From the NCBI GenBank assembly GCA_016706405.1, contig JADJJT010000002.1, positions 1,054,001-1,118,000 on the forward strand: DNA of 64,000 nt, written 5' to 3'. The notes below the pieces were generated by a model. It did not search any database. It was given only the letters and a program-made list of their open reading frames with translations, and was not told where the DNA came from. Within the stretch, counting starts at the first letter, position 1. Each line of letters starts with the position of its first letter. Both the position numbers and the translations under genes were made by a program. Origin of the DNA: Sphingobacteriales bacterium. GTDB lineage: Bacteria; Bacteroidota; Bacteroidia; Chitinophagales; UBA2359. Of this stretch, positions 19,739 to 28,984 are shown one piece after another.

Positions 19739-20869
19739 ATGTCTAATAAATCATCAACCCAAACTACTCCTAAATCTGAATCTATTTTTCAAAAACGGTG
19801 GAATAATTTTAAAAAAATAAAACGCGCTTATTATTCGTTAATTTTACTTGGTTTTCTATACTTACTTTCGTTTTTAGCACCTTTATTAGTTAACAATAAA
19901 CCAATAGTGGTTAGTTATAATGGTGGTACGTATTTTCCGGCATTTGCCGATTTGTTTGGAGGTATTTTACCAGTATCGTATAAAGATGCTGCTTTTTATG
20001 GCCAAACCGAGTTGTTTGGCCGCCCTCACCAAGGGGCACCGCATTTTAGAGAGCTAAAAAAACAATGGAAATCACAAAGCACCGGCAACAATAACTGGAT
20101 GCTAATGCCTTTATACCCCTACGACCCTGTTGAAGTTTTGTCGTTCGAGGAGGCTGGCAACAGAGGGTTCCCTACCCCCCCAGACGGGCAAAATATATTG
20201 GGCACCGATAAAAAAGGCCGCGATGTGTTTGCACGGGTGGTTTATGGTTTTCAAATATCAATAACGTTAGCGCTTATTGTAGTTTTTTTCTCAAAATTAA
20301 TTGGTATTTTGGTTGGTGGCGCTTTGGGCTATTATGGAGGCAAATTAGACATTTATGCCCTGCGCTTTATTGAGGTGTTTAGTTTTGTGCCTTTTTTATT
20401 TATGGTGATGATTTTAGTGCAGTTTATTAAGCCAAATTTGTTTTTTTTAGCCATGTTGCTGGTTATTTTAGGCGGCTGGATAGGCACAACTTACTATGTT
20501 AGAGCCGAGTATTACCGCGAAAAATCACGCGATTATGTTTCGGCAGCAAAAGCCATGGGCGCCAGTGATTTTAAAATTATGTATCAACATATTTTGCCTA
20601 ATGCACTTACGCCTGTAATAACCTTTATTCCGTTTAGTATTGTAGGCTCAATTACAAGTTTGGTTGGCCTCGACTTTTTGGGCTTTGGCCTTCAACCGCC
20701 TACGCCAAGTTGGGGCGAGCTAATTCAACAGGGAATGGACGATATTAAAGAATATTGGCTAATTATGACGCCATTGGTTATGATGTTTTTTACCCTAACT
20801 ACTATTACCTTTATTGGCGAGGGCATACGTCAAGCCTTTGACCCGCGCAATTATTCGCGTTTGCGTTAA
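19739..20869 (+). CDS. ABC transporter permease, OppC/YejE type
   Basis: Start ATG 19739 (MSNKSSTQ...) is preferred to the in-frame TTG at 19712; it lies 30 nt after the stop of the first permease. N-terminal helix near residue 30, then an extracytoplasmic region of about 110 residues, then NILGTDKKGRDVFARVVYG (OppC signature) and the transmembrane core. EAA loop: RDYVSAAKAMGASDFKIM. Forms the channel with the upstream permease. The two ATPase subunits (or a YejF-type fusion) needed for function are not in the window. Confidence 0.92.
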   Translation: MSNKSSTQTTPKSESIFQKRWNNFKKIKRAYYSLILLGFLYLLSFLAPLLVNNKPIVVSYNGGTYFPAFADLFGGILPVSYKDAAFYGQTELFGRPHQGAPHFRELKKQWKSQSTGNNNWMLMPLYPYDPVEVLSFEEAGNRGFPTPPDGQNILGTDKKGRDVFARVVYGFQISITLALIVVFFSKLIGILVGGALGYYGGKLDIYALRFIEVFSFVPFLFMVMILVQFIKPNLFFLAMLLVILGGWIGTTYYVRAEYYREKSRDYVSAAKAMGASDFKIMYQHILPNALTPVITFIPFSIVGSITSLVGLDFLGFGLQPPTPSWGELIQQGMDDIKEYWLIMTPLVMMFFTLTTITFIGEGIRQAFDPRNYSRLR

Positions 20870-21191
20870 TAAAAAGCTTGTTGCTCATAGTTTAAATCTT
20901 GCGCGCTACTTGTTGTGGATATTATCCCTGCCAGTAGGGCAAGATGTGCTTGAGATAAAGAATATTGCGAACGAAAATGTTTATCCGGAAGTAATTTTTA
21001 TTTAACTCCTTTGGAGTTTGGTGCAGTTTCCAATCCACAGATGAGATAGTGACGAAATCCATGGAGTCAAATAATCCTGAAAATCAGTGCTTCAGACAAT
21101 TTCCAGATAAAAAAGAAAAAATCATAGTTCAGATGTATGCGCTCTTACATACTTTTTTTAATAAGACTTTATAACCTTCAACCTCTTACTT
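20870..21191. other. Intergenic region between convergent genes, about 320 bp
   Basis: Lies between the ends of the permease gene and cca. It holds one TCCGGA (20984-20989). No convincing hairpin terminator, RNA or ORF; the short frame 20814-21005 overlaps the end of the permease gene and has no protein-like features. Confidence 0.5.
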
Positions 21192-22616
21192 CTAACTATT
21201 TACCGGCTGCAAACCGTGTTGTGCGGCAATTTCGAGCATATATTGATAAGCTGCATGGTACTCATCGGCTATAATACCATCGAGTATGGCTTCGCGGATG
21301 GCTGTTTTAATTACACCTACCATCCGGCTGGGCGATAGCCCAAAAGTTTCCATTATTAGATTTCCATCAATAGGGGGCTCCCAACAACGCAAGCGGTCTT
21401 TTTCTTCAACGGCATCCATTTTTTGCGCCAACAGTTGGTAGTTTTCTAAAAAAAGCCGCACTTTTTCGGGGCGTTTCGAAGTTATGTCGGCTTGGCAAAG
21501 CAGCATTAGCTCGTCAATTTGCTCGCCGGCATCAACCATAAGTCGGCGTACTGCCGAGTCGGTAACTTGCTCTTTGGTAAGCGAAATAGGGCGCATGTGC
21601 ATCGAAACTAACTTTTCAACTATGCGCAGTGGCTCGGTAAGCGGCAGTTTTAAGCGTGTAAATACTTTTTTTACCATTTTTGCCCCAACAAACTCGTGAC
21701 TATGAAAAGTCCACCCGCCGTTTTCAAAACGTTTGGTAGGTACTTTGCCAATATCGTGCAGCAGGGCCGCCCAGCGCAGCCACAGGTTATTGGTAGTTTG
21801 GCTAACGTTGTCTAAAACTTGCAAGGTGTGATAAAAATTGTCTTTATGGCCAATCCCGTCAAGGGTGACCACCCCTTGTAGTTGCGATAGTTCGGGCAAA
21901 AAATAGTACAGTAAACCAGCTTGGTGCAATTTGATAAAACCAACCGAAGGTTTAGGTGTTGCCATTATTTTGTTGAGCTCGTCTGTAATGCGTTCGAAGG
22001 AGATAATTTCTATGCGGTGTGCGTTCCGGATGATAGCCCGCCAGGTATCCGGATGAATTTGAAAACCTAATTGTGTGGCAAAACGTATAGCCCGCAACAT
22101 ACGCAAAGGGTCGTCCGAAAAAGTAATATCGGCATCGAGTGGGGTGCGTATAATTTTGTCGTTTAGGTCGCTTAACCCATTAAAACTATCAATTAAATGA
22201 CCAAAATCGGCACGGTTTAAACTAACTGCAAGCGTATTGATGGTAAAATCGCGGCGATTTTGGTCGTCTTCAAAACTGCCATCTTCAACAACAGGTTTTC
22301 TTGACTGGCGGTCGTAGCTTTCGCGGCGTGCGCCTACAAATTCCACCTCTAAGTCGTAGTCGTTTATTTTAAACATGGCGGTGCCAAAATTGGCAAATAT
22401 GGCTACTTGTGTGGCGTTGGGCAATAGTGCGGCAGCCGTTTTAGCCAACTCAATACCACTGCCCACGCAAACAACGTCAATATCTTTGCAAGGGCGGTTA
22501 AGTAAATTGTCGCGCACATAGCCACCTACTAACCACGCAGGGGTATTTAGCTGCTGCGCTGCCTGGGCTATAATGGCTATAATGGATTGGTGCTCGGCAA
22601 TAAAATTAAATAGCAT
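21192..22616 (-). CDS. cca: CCA-adding enzyme / tRNA nucleotidyltransferase with HD domain
   Basis: 474 residues from ATG 22616 (a TTG two codons upstream was rejected). Class II nucleotidyltransferase signatures: GGYVRD at residues 31-36, the metal-binding DID at 45-47, and RRDFTINTLAV. A C-terminal HD domain (ALLHDIGKVPTKRF, then HSHEFVG) follows. Adds or repairs the 3' CCA end of tRNAs. The HD-bearing architecture is the usual one in Bacteroidota. Transcribed divergently from the M61 gene from a clear promoter at 22689-22720. Confidence 0.93.
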   Translation of the reverse strand: MLFNFIAEHQSIIAIIAQAAQQLNTPAWLVGGYVRDNLLNRPCKDIDVVCVGSGIELAKTAAALLPNATQVAIFANFGTAMFKINDYDLEVEFVGARRESYDRQSRKPVVEDGSFEDDQNRRDFTINTLAVSLNRADFGHLIDSFNGLSDLNDKIIRTPLDADITFSDDPLRMLRAIRFATQLGFQIHPDTWRAIIRNAHRIEIISFERITDELNKIMATPKPSVGFIKLHQAGLLYYFLPELSQLQGVVTLDGIGHKDNFYHTLQVLDNVSQTTNNLWLRWAALLHDIGKVPTKRFENGGWTFHSHEFVGAKMVKKVFTRLKLPLTEPLRIVEKLVSMHMRPISLTKEQVTDSAVRRLMVDAGEQIDELMLLCQADITSKRPEKVRLFLENYQLLAQKMDAVEEKDRLRCWEPPIDGNLIMETFGLSPSRMVGVIKTAIREAILDGIIADEYHAAYQYMLEIAAQHGLQPVNS

Positions 22617-22688
22617 GACCAATATTGTATGGAGTTTTGAGAAAATATAAATAAATAATATAATGCAATATCAAGCACTAATAAACAG

Positions 22689-22720
22689 CAAAATTAGGAC
22701 TTTTTAAATACATAGGCAAA
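22689..22720 (-). promoter_or_regulatory. Promoter for cca
   Basis: On the minus strand: TTTG (22717-22720), 20-nt spacer, TAATTTTG (22689-22696). The match to the Bacteroidota consensus is exact, 72 nt before the ATG. Confidence 0.65.
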
Positions 22721-22736
22721 GTGAGGTACAATGGCA

Positions 22737-22768
22737 TTTGCCCACTTACTAAATAAAGCGTAATTTTG
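22737..22768 (+). promoter_or_regulatory. Promoter for the M61 peptidase gene
   Basis: TTTG (22737-22740), 20-nt spacer, TAATTTTG (22761-22768); identical in layout to the divergent cca promoter 16 bp away. Confidence 0.65.
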
Positions 22769-22870
22769 CAGCCGCTAACAAAAGGTGTTTTTTTGACGAG
22801 TGCTTATGAGGCTGAGCAAAATTAATACCTAAAATAATACTTTTATACTATTTGTTTTTCGAGCTTTTTA

Positions 22871-24668
22871 ATGCGTATTTTTAGCTTTTTTCTCTTGGTT
22901 TTCATTTATCAAACTACAATCTTAATGGCAGCACCAACAATTACCTACCATGTGGCCATGCCGCAGCCGCATACCCACTATTTTGAAGTAAACCTTGAAA
23001 TAGCTAACCTCGATGCAAACGAATTGACAATAAAAATGCCGGTCTGGACACCCGGCTCGTACTTAGTTCGCGAGTTTTCGAGGAAAGTTGAAGGGGTACA
23101 GGCTTTTTCAAATAACGAACCACTTAGTATTGATAAAAAAAATAAAAATACCTGGCATATAAATACCAAGGGATGTGCACAATGTATCTGTACAGTATAA
23201 AGTTTATTCGTTTGAGCAAAGTGTCCGTACTAGTTTTTTAGATGCCGACCATGCCTTTATTAACGGCGCAAGTTTATTTTTATATCCGGATGGTTACCAA
23301 AATTTGCCCGGCACGGTGCATATTAAACCGCACCCCGATTTTAAAAAAATCTCTACCTCACTAAAACCCCTCGACTCGCGCAACGCATGGGTACTTTCCT
23401 ACCCTAATTACGATATTTTAGTTGACTCACCCATTGAAATTGGCAATCACGAAGTGGTAAATTTTGAAGCCAATGGAATACCGCATACATTTGCCATTTT
23501 TGGGCACGGCAACCACAACATTACAAAAATGGTCGAGGCTGTTAAAAAAATTGTAACAGTATGCACCAACGTATTTGGCGACAACCCTTGTAGCGATTAT
23601 TTGTTTATAATTCATAATACCGATGGCATGGGCGGTGGCTTAGAACACCTAAACAGCCAAAGCATTATGTGCGCGCGCTGGGACTATGGCGAGAAAGGTA
23701 TTTCGACAAGATTTATGAGCCTGGCCTGCCACGAGTATTTTCATTTATGGAACGTAAAACGGATTAGGCCAATAACCTTAGGACCTTTTAACTACGAAAC
23801 CGAAAATTACACCTCTTTACTTTGGGTTTCTGAGGGCTTTACCAGCTATTATGACGACTATTTGCTTCAGCGTGCCGGATTAATTAATACAAAACAATAC
23901 TTAGAAACTGCAGCCGGCAATATTAATACCCACCAAAATACACCAGGCCGGATGGTGCAGCCCGTTAGCGAATCGAGTTTGGACGCATGGATAAAATATT
24001 ACCGTCCGGATGAAAATACGCAAAATAGCGGCGTTTCGTACTACACAACCGGCGCCGTTATGGCCATGCTTCTTGACCTTGAAATTATGCACAGCACTAA
24101 TGGAAACAAATGTTTAGATGATGTAATGCGCATTTTATACAACGATTTTTATAAAAAACAAGGCCGTGGCTTTACCGATGAAGAAATGAAACAAACAGTC
24201 GAAACAGTTGCCAACAAAAAAATGGACAATTTTTGGACGAACCATATTAACGGCACTGCCAATATTAACTACGACCAATTTTTTGACTATGCCGGCCTTC
24301 ATTTAGAAATTGCAAACAAGTCAACCGAGTTAAGTTTAGGTGTTAAACTAAAGCAAGAAGGCAGTAAATTAAATATTACCAACGTACAACGCGGAACCTG
24401 TGGTTTTGAAGGCGGCTTGTCGGCTTTAGATGAGTTAGTAGCCGTTGACGGCCTGCGTACCTATACCGAAAAAGACGTAACAACAGCTTTAGCACGCCAT
24501 AAAACAGGCGACAAAATTGTGGTAACGGTTACTCGGTATGGACTTTTGCGCGATTTGACCGTTACACTTACAACAAATCCAAACGTCAGTTACCAAATTG
24601 TTAAGGCTAAAAATGCCACCGACCAGCAAAAGGCTGTGTATAAAAAATGGCTATCGGAAGATTTTTAG
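22871..24668 (+). CDS. M61 family glycyl aminopeptidase, split by a frameshift
   Basis: Read as two overlapping frames: 22871 to about 23172 encodes the signal peptide (MRIFSFFLLVFIYQTTILMA) and the N-terminal beta domain; the rest continues in the +1 frame. Removing one G from the GGG at 23170-23172 gives a continuous protein of about 598 residues, the normal M61 length. Zinc site HEYFHLWNVKRI with downstream glutamate in WVSEGFTSYYDDY; a C-terminal PDZ-like domain includes GGLSALDELVAVDG. The family cleaves N-terminal Gly/Ala from peptides in the periplasm. All catalytic residues are intact, so a consensus error is more likely than a dead gene. Confidence 0.88.
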
Positions 24669-24741
24669 CGAAGTATTGCTTGGGGTTAGGGCAATTTCCT
24701 TTTAATTTTAGTTGCTTGTAAGGCTCTAACAAGATGCTATA

Positions 24742-25881
24742 TTAACTACAAAGTTCAATTAAGGTATTTGCAATATAGGTAAGTTCCTTGTCGGTAAGTT
24801 CGGTGTGCATGGGCAGCGATATAACTTGTTTGGCTAATCGCTCGCTGTTTGGCAAATGTAGGTTTTGCCATTGGTATTTTTGCCTGTAAGCAGGTTGTAA
24901 ATGGATGGGTACGGGGTAATACACCATAGTAGGAATACCTCGTTTTTGAAGTTCGGCCTTTAACCAATCGCGGTCGCCGTTGTATATTAAGGTGTATTGA
25001 TGGAAAACATGCGTTGAGTAAGGCATCCGGAAAGGAATTGTTAGATTTGCGCATCCGCTCAAGGCGGCATCATAAAAATCGGCAACCTCTTGCCTTGCTT
25101 CAATAAAGGCATCTAAATGATGCAGTTTTACGTGTAAAATGGCAGCTTGCAGGGCATCTAATCGCGAGTTGATGCCTATTAAATCGGAGGTGTATTTGTT
25201 TCGTTGCCCGTGATTGGCTAAGGTAGCAATGGTTTCAGCTAAATCCGGATGATTGGTAAACAAAGCGCCGGCATCGCCATAGGCACCTAAATTTTTTGAG
25301 GGATAAAACGAGGTGCAGCCAATATGTCCCATGCTTCCGGATGGTTGGCGTTGCCCGTTCTCAAAGGTGTAGTAAGCCCCAATTGACTGTGCGTTATCTT
25401 CAATTACAAATAAATTATATGCTTGGGCAAGTTCTAAAATTTCTTCCATTGGGGCGCACTGACCAAATAAATGCACGGGTATAATGCACTTGGTTTTAGG
25501 GCTTAAAGCTTGTTTAACAGCGGCTGGGTCAATATTAAAAGTTTGGGGGTCAATATCAACTGCAACAGGGGTTAGCCCAAGTAAGGCAACGACCTCGGCG
25601 GTAGCAATAAAAGTAAAACTGGGCATAATTACCTCGTCGCCGGGCTGTAAATTTAAGGCCATTAAAGCTAACTGAAGGGCATCGGTGCCGTTGGCACAGG
25701 TAATAACGTGGTTAACTTGGTTATAAGCAGCCAAATCGCGCGTAAAATTGGCAACGGTTGGGCCGCCAACAAAATAGCCCGACTCAAGTACTTTTGTAAT
25801 AGCTTCGTTAATTTGTACTTGAAGACGGCGATATTGGCCTACCAAATCGACCATTTGAATTGAAAAATTAGTGGACTCCAT
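24742..25881 (-). CDS. DegT/DnrJ/EryC1/StrS family PLP aminotransferase
   Basis: 379 residues. Sugar aminotransferase family that installs the amino group on nucleotide-linked keto-sugars for surface polysaccharides. The PLP-binding lysine is K196 in SFYPSKNLGA; the cofactor-phosphate region is ANGTDALQLAL (residues about 63-73), and EDNAQSIGA carries the PLP-contacting acidic residue. No other sugar-nucleotide genes are adjacent; a glycosyltransferase lies 2 kb away on the same strand. Specific substrate unknown. Confidence 0.93.
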   Translation of the reverse strand: MESTNFSIQMVDLVGQYRRLQVQINEAITKVLESGYFVGGPTVANFTRDLAAYNQVNHVITCANGTDALQLALMALNLQPGDEVIMPSFTFIATAEVVALLGLTPVAVDIDPQTFNIDPAAVKQALSPKTKCIIPVHLFGQCAPMEEILELAQAYNLFVIEDNAQSIGAYYTFENGQRQPSGSMGHIGCTSFYPSKNLGAYGDAGALFTNHPDLAETIATLANHGQRNKYTSDLIGINSRLDALQAAILHVKLHHLDAFIEARQEVADFYDAALSGCANLTIPFRMPYSTHVFHQYTLIYNGDRDWLKAELQKRGIPTMVYYPVPIHLQPAYRQKYQWQNLHLPNSERLAKQVISLPMHTELTDKELTYIANTLIELCS

Positions 25882-26019
25882 TAGGTTATAGATGTGTAAA
25901 TTAGTTGTAAACTGATGTAAAAAACAGCAAAACGGTTGCCTGCTCTTTTTTTTTGTTAGGCAGGGCAGCAGGGTAGGGTAGAGTAGGGCGCGAAAAAAAA
26001 ATAAACGCAGTTTACCTAA

Positions 26020-27696
26020 CTAACTCAATCCGGATACAACGCCATTCGCATCAATATCCATGTGTTCGCTGGCGGGTGTTGCCGGCAATCCGGGCATACG
26101 CATCATGTCGCCCAGAATGGGTATGATAAAGCCCGCACCGGCGGCAAATTCAAACTCGCGCACGTTAATAGTAAAACCGCGTGGGCAGCCAATGGCTGTT
26201 TCTTTGTCGCTCAACGATTTTTGGGTTTTTGCCATACAAACGGGCAAATTGTCGTAGCCTAATGCTTTAATGGTTTTTAATTGTGCCCTGGCTGTGCTTG
26301 AATATTCAACGGCCTCTGCGCCATAAATTTCGGTGGCAATGGTATTAATTTTTTCTTCTGTGGTTAAGTTCCAGTCGTACAAAGGTTTAAATTTGTTTTG
26401 GCCGCTTTCAATACTGTCATAAACTGCTTGGGCTAAGTTTTTTGCACCCTCGCCACCCTGGGCAAAACCATAACTTACTACTGCCTTTACGCCCAGTGCT
26501 TGACAACGGCTTTGTACTAAGGCAATTTCTTCTTCGCTGTCTGTTGGAAAATGGTTAATAGCCACAACGGGATTAAGGCCAAACTTTTTGCAGTTTTCAA
26601 TGTGTTTTTCTAAGTTTTCTATACCTTTAGTTACAATGTCTAAATTGGGCGTATTGTATGCATCTTTTTTAGCGCCGCCATGATGCCTTAATGCTCGTAT
26701 AGTAGCTACTATTACCAAAGCATCCGGAGCTAAATTACCATATCCACATTTAATGTTCATAAATTTTTCGGCCCCTAAGTCGGCCCCAAAACCTGCCTCA
26801 GTTACTACGCAGTCGCCTAACGATAAGCCCATTTTGGTAGCAATTATAGTGTTGGTTCCTTGGGCAATATTGGCAAATGGCCCGCCGTGTAAAATGGCGG
26901 GGTTGCCCTCAAGTGTTTGTACTAAATTGGGCATAATGGCATCTTTAAGCAAAATAGCCATTGCGCCTTCGGCTTTAAGGTCGCGGGCAAAAATAGGTTT
27001 TTTGTCGAAGGTGTAGCCTACAAAAATATTGCCTAAGCGGGTTTTAAGGTCTTGGCGGTTTTTGCTCATACATAAAATAGCCATTACTTCGCTGGCGGGT
27101 GTAATATTAAAACCATCTTCGCGCGGAATGCTGTTTGCCGTGCCACCCAAGCCAATTGTAATTTTGCGCAAGGCACGGTCGTTCATATCCATTACCCTTT
27201 TCCAAACAATTGTGCGCGGGTCAATATTTAAAGAGCGGCTTGTATTTTGTATATTGTTGTCAATTAAGGCACTAAGTAAATTATTGGCTTTTTCAATGGC
27301 GGCAAAATCGCCGGTAAAGTGCAAATTTATATCTTCCATGGGTATAACCTGCGAGTAGCCGCCGCCGGCAGCGCCGCCTTTCATGCCAAAAACGGGCCCT
27401 AATGAAGGCTCGCGCAGTACTACTATAGATTTTTTGCCTATTTTGTTAAGTCCGTCGTTTAATCCTATCGAAACTGTTGTTTTTCCTTCACCGGCTGGAG
27501 TTGGGTTTATGGCAGTTACCAAAATAAGTTTGGCCTTTTTAAATTTTTCGTCGTCAATAAGCGATAGCGGAAGTTTTGCTTTGTACTTGCCGTAATAAAT
27601 TAAATCGTCGGCAACTATGCCAACTTTGGCAGCTATATTTTTAATATGTTGTATGGCCGCACTTTGTGCAATGGCTAAATCGCTTGGAAAAGACAT
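26020..27696 (-). CDS. fhs: Formate--tetrahydrofolate ligase
   Basis: 558 residues, full length. Catalyses ATP-dependent formation of 10-formyl-THF from formate and THF in one-carbon metabolism. P-loop PAGEGKTT at residues 67-74; PSLGPVFGMKGGAAGGGYSQ region typical of the family; C-terminal NVREFEFAAGAGFIIPI. Stands alone; the DegT gene follows downstream with a 138-bp gap containing a G-rich stretch (25971-25989). Confidence 0.97.
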   Translation of the reverse strand: MSFPSDLAIAQSAAIQHIKNIAAKVGIVADDLIYYGKYKAKLPLSLIDDEKFKKAKLILVTAINPTPAGEGKTTVSIGLNDGLNKIGKKSIVVLREPSLGPVFGMKGGAAGGGYSQVIPMEDINLHFTGDFAAIEKANNLLSALIDNNIQNTSRSLNIDPRTIVWKRVMDMNDRALRKITIGLGGTANSIPREDGFNITPASEVMAILCMSKNRQDLKTRLGNIFVGYTFDKKPIFARDLKAEGAMAILLKDAIMPNLVQTLEGNPAILHGGPFANIAQGTNTIIATKMGLSLGDCVVTEAGFGADLGAEKFMNIKCGYGNLAPDALVIVATIRALRHHGGAKKDAYNTPNLDIVTKGIENLEKHIENCKKFGLNPVVAINHFPTDSEEEIALVQSRCQALGVKAVVSYGFAQGGEGAKNLAQAVYDSIESGQNKFKPLYDWNLTTEEKINTIATEIYGAEAVEYSSTARAQLKTIKALGYDNLPVCMAKTQKSLSDKETAIGCPRGFTINVREFEFAAGAGFIIPILGDMMRMPGLPATPASEHMDIDANGVVSGLS

Positions 27697-27831
27697 AATC
27701 CTGTTAGAAAAATAAAATTAGAAACTCAATTTTTTTAAATAAAATTTTTTGCGTTGCAAATATCGGTACTAAATACTTGTGGAGGTAGTTTTTCTATAGA
27801 TAAACCTTTAAAATAGTTGAATTTTGTTTTA

Positions 27832-27909
27832 TCCGGATTTTAGGCATCTAAAGTAGGGTTAAAGTAAAATGTCCTGTTTTTTTTCCGGATGGTTATAAAA
27901 ATATCCGGA
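27832..27909. repeat. Cluster of three TCCGGA palindromes in an intergenic region
   Basis: TCCGGA at 27832-27837, 27884-27889 and 27904-27909, in the gap between fhs and the glycosyltransferase gene. Part of the window-wide iterated palindrome described under findings; here protein coding cannot explain it. Confidence 0.6.
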
Positions 27910-27925
27910 AAAATGCTTTTTAATC

Positions 27926-28978
27926 TCATAAATTGGTTTTGCGGCGTACAAAATAATTCCAAACGATACTGCCTTTATAAACACCGTTTAGCGACCAAAA
28001 GCGGTAGTCGTTTTTTACAAATTTAATAACGGCGCGCTGCCTGAGTTTGTAAAGGGTAAATATCCGGAAATAGCCGTGCAACATTCCTTTTAAAACCGCC
28101 TTGACCATATTAAACTGTTGTTTTACTATAAACTGTAAGGCGGCCATCGCATCTAAAATAAAACGCAAAGGCAGTATAAAAAATAATTGCCACCAGGGTG
28201 CATTGCGCACTAAAAGCCAAATACTGTTCCGAAAATTAAGATAAGTTTTAATTGGCGAATAAGCCTGTAAAGTGCCGCCTCCTAAGTGAAATACTTCGGC
28301 GCTGGGGCATACCCAAACTTCAAAATTGGCACGCTGTAAACGCCAACAAAGATCAATTTCTTCCATGTGCGCAAAAAATGCAGTTTCAAAGCCACCTATT
28401 TGAATAAACAAATAGGGTCGCACCATTAACGCCGCCCCCGATGCCCAAAAAACCCGACTTTGTTGTTGGTATTGGCCTTGGTCGGTTTGACAAGTATCAA
28501 ATACCCGGCCTTGGCAAAAAGGATAGCCTAATGCATCTATCAGGCCGCCGGCAGCCCCGGCATACTCAAATAAGTCGGGTTGTTTATGCGATTTAATTTT
28601 AGGCTGACATGCTGCTATTTTTGGGTTTTTTTCGAGGAGTTGCACCATTGGCTGAAGCCAGTTTGGGGTAACGGCAACATCGCTGTTTAACAAAACCCAA
28701 TAGGCAAAATTTTGTGTTTGTATTTGCTGCAAGGCTCTGTTATAACCTCCGGTAAAACCATAATTTTGCCCCAAGGCTAAACATTGAACTTGTGGATAAC
28801 GCTCGGCTATCCACAACAGCGAGTCGTCTGTTGAGCCATTATCAATTACAATGATGGTAAAGTTTGGATAATTTGTTTCAATTACCGAAGGTAAAAATTG
28901 TGCTAAAAGTTGAGCACCGTTCCAGTTTAAAATTACAACCGCTACTTTTGGCAAAGTTGCACTAACCCCACTCAGCAT
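27926..28978 (-). CDS. Family 2 glycosyltransferase
   Basis: 350 residues. GT-A fold start VAVVILNWNGAQLL, nucleotide-binding DNGSTDDS, LLNSDVAVTPNW (the DXD-like metal site is NSD) and the acceptor-side HMEEIDLCWRL (the ED of rhamnosyltransferase-like members). A hydrophobic segment at residues about 255-280 (FFILPLRFILDAMAALQFI) suggests membrane association. Probably transfers a sugar in cell-surface glycan assembly. Its ATG lies 6 nt after the stop of the upstream gene, so the two are likely cotranscribed. Confidence 0.92.
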   Translation of the reverse strand: MLSGVSATLPKVAVVILNWNGAQLLAQFLPSVIETNYPNFTIIVIDNGSTDDSLLWIAERYPQVQCLALGQNYGFTGGYNRALQQIQTQNFAYWVLLNSDVAVTPNWLQPMVQLLEKNPKIAACQPKIKSHKQPDLFEYAGAAGGLIDALGYPFCQGRVFDTCQTDQGQYQQQSRVFWASGAALMVRPYLFIQIGGFETAFFAHMEEIDLCWRLQRANFEVWVCPSAEVFHLGGGTLQAYSPIKTYLNFRNSIWLLVRNAPWWQLFFILPLRFILDAMAALQFIVKQQFNMVKAVLKGMLHGYFRIFTLYKLRQRAVIKFVKNDYRFWSLNGVYKGSIVWNYFVRRKTNL

Positions 28979-28984
28979 AACGGT

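Noticed and set aside
20814..21005. Plus-strand ORF overlapping the end of the second permease gene
   Set aside because: Starts inside the permease gene in another frame; no motif or promoter.
22871..23200. A separate 109-residue secreted protein
   Set aside because: Its sequence is the N-terminal part of the M61 peptidase that continues in the +1 frame.
25931..25968. Hairpin terminator after fhs (GCCTGCTC ... GGCAGGGC around a T run)
   Set aside because: The pairing is imperfect and the T run lies in the loop rather than after the stem.
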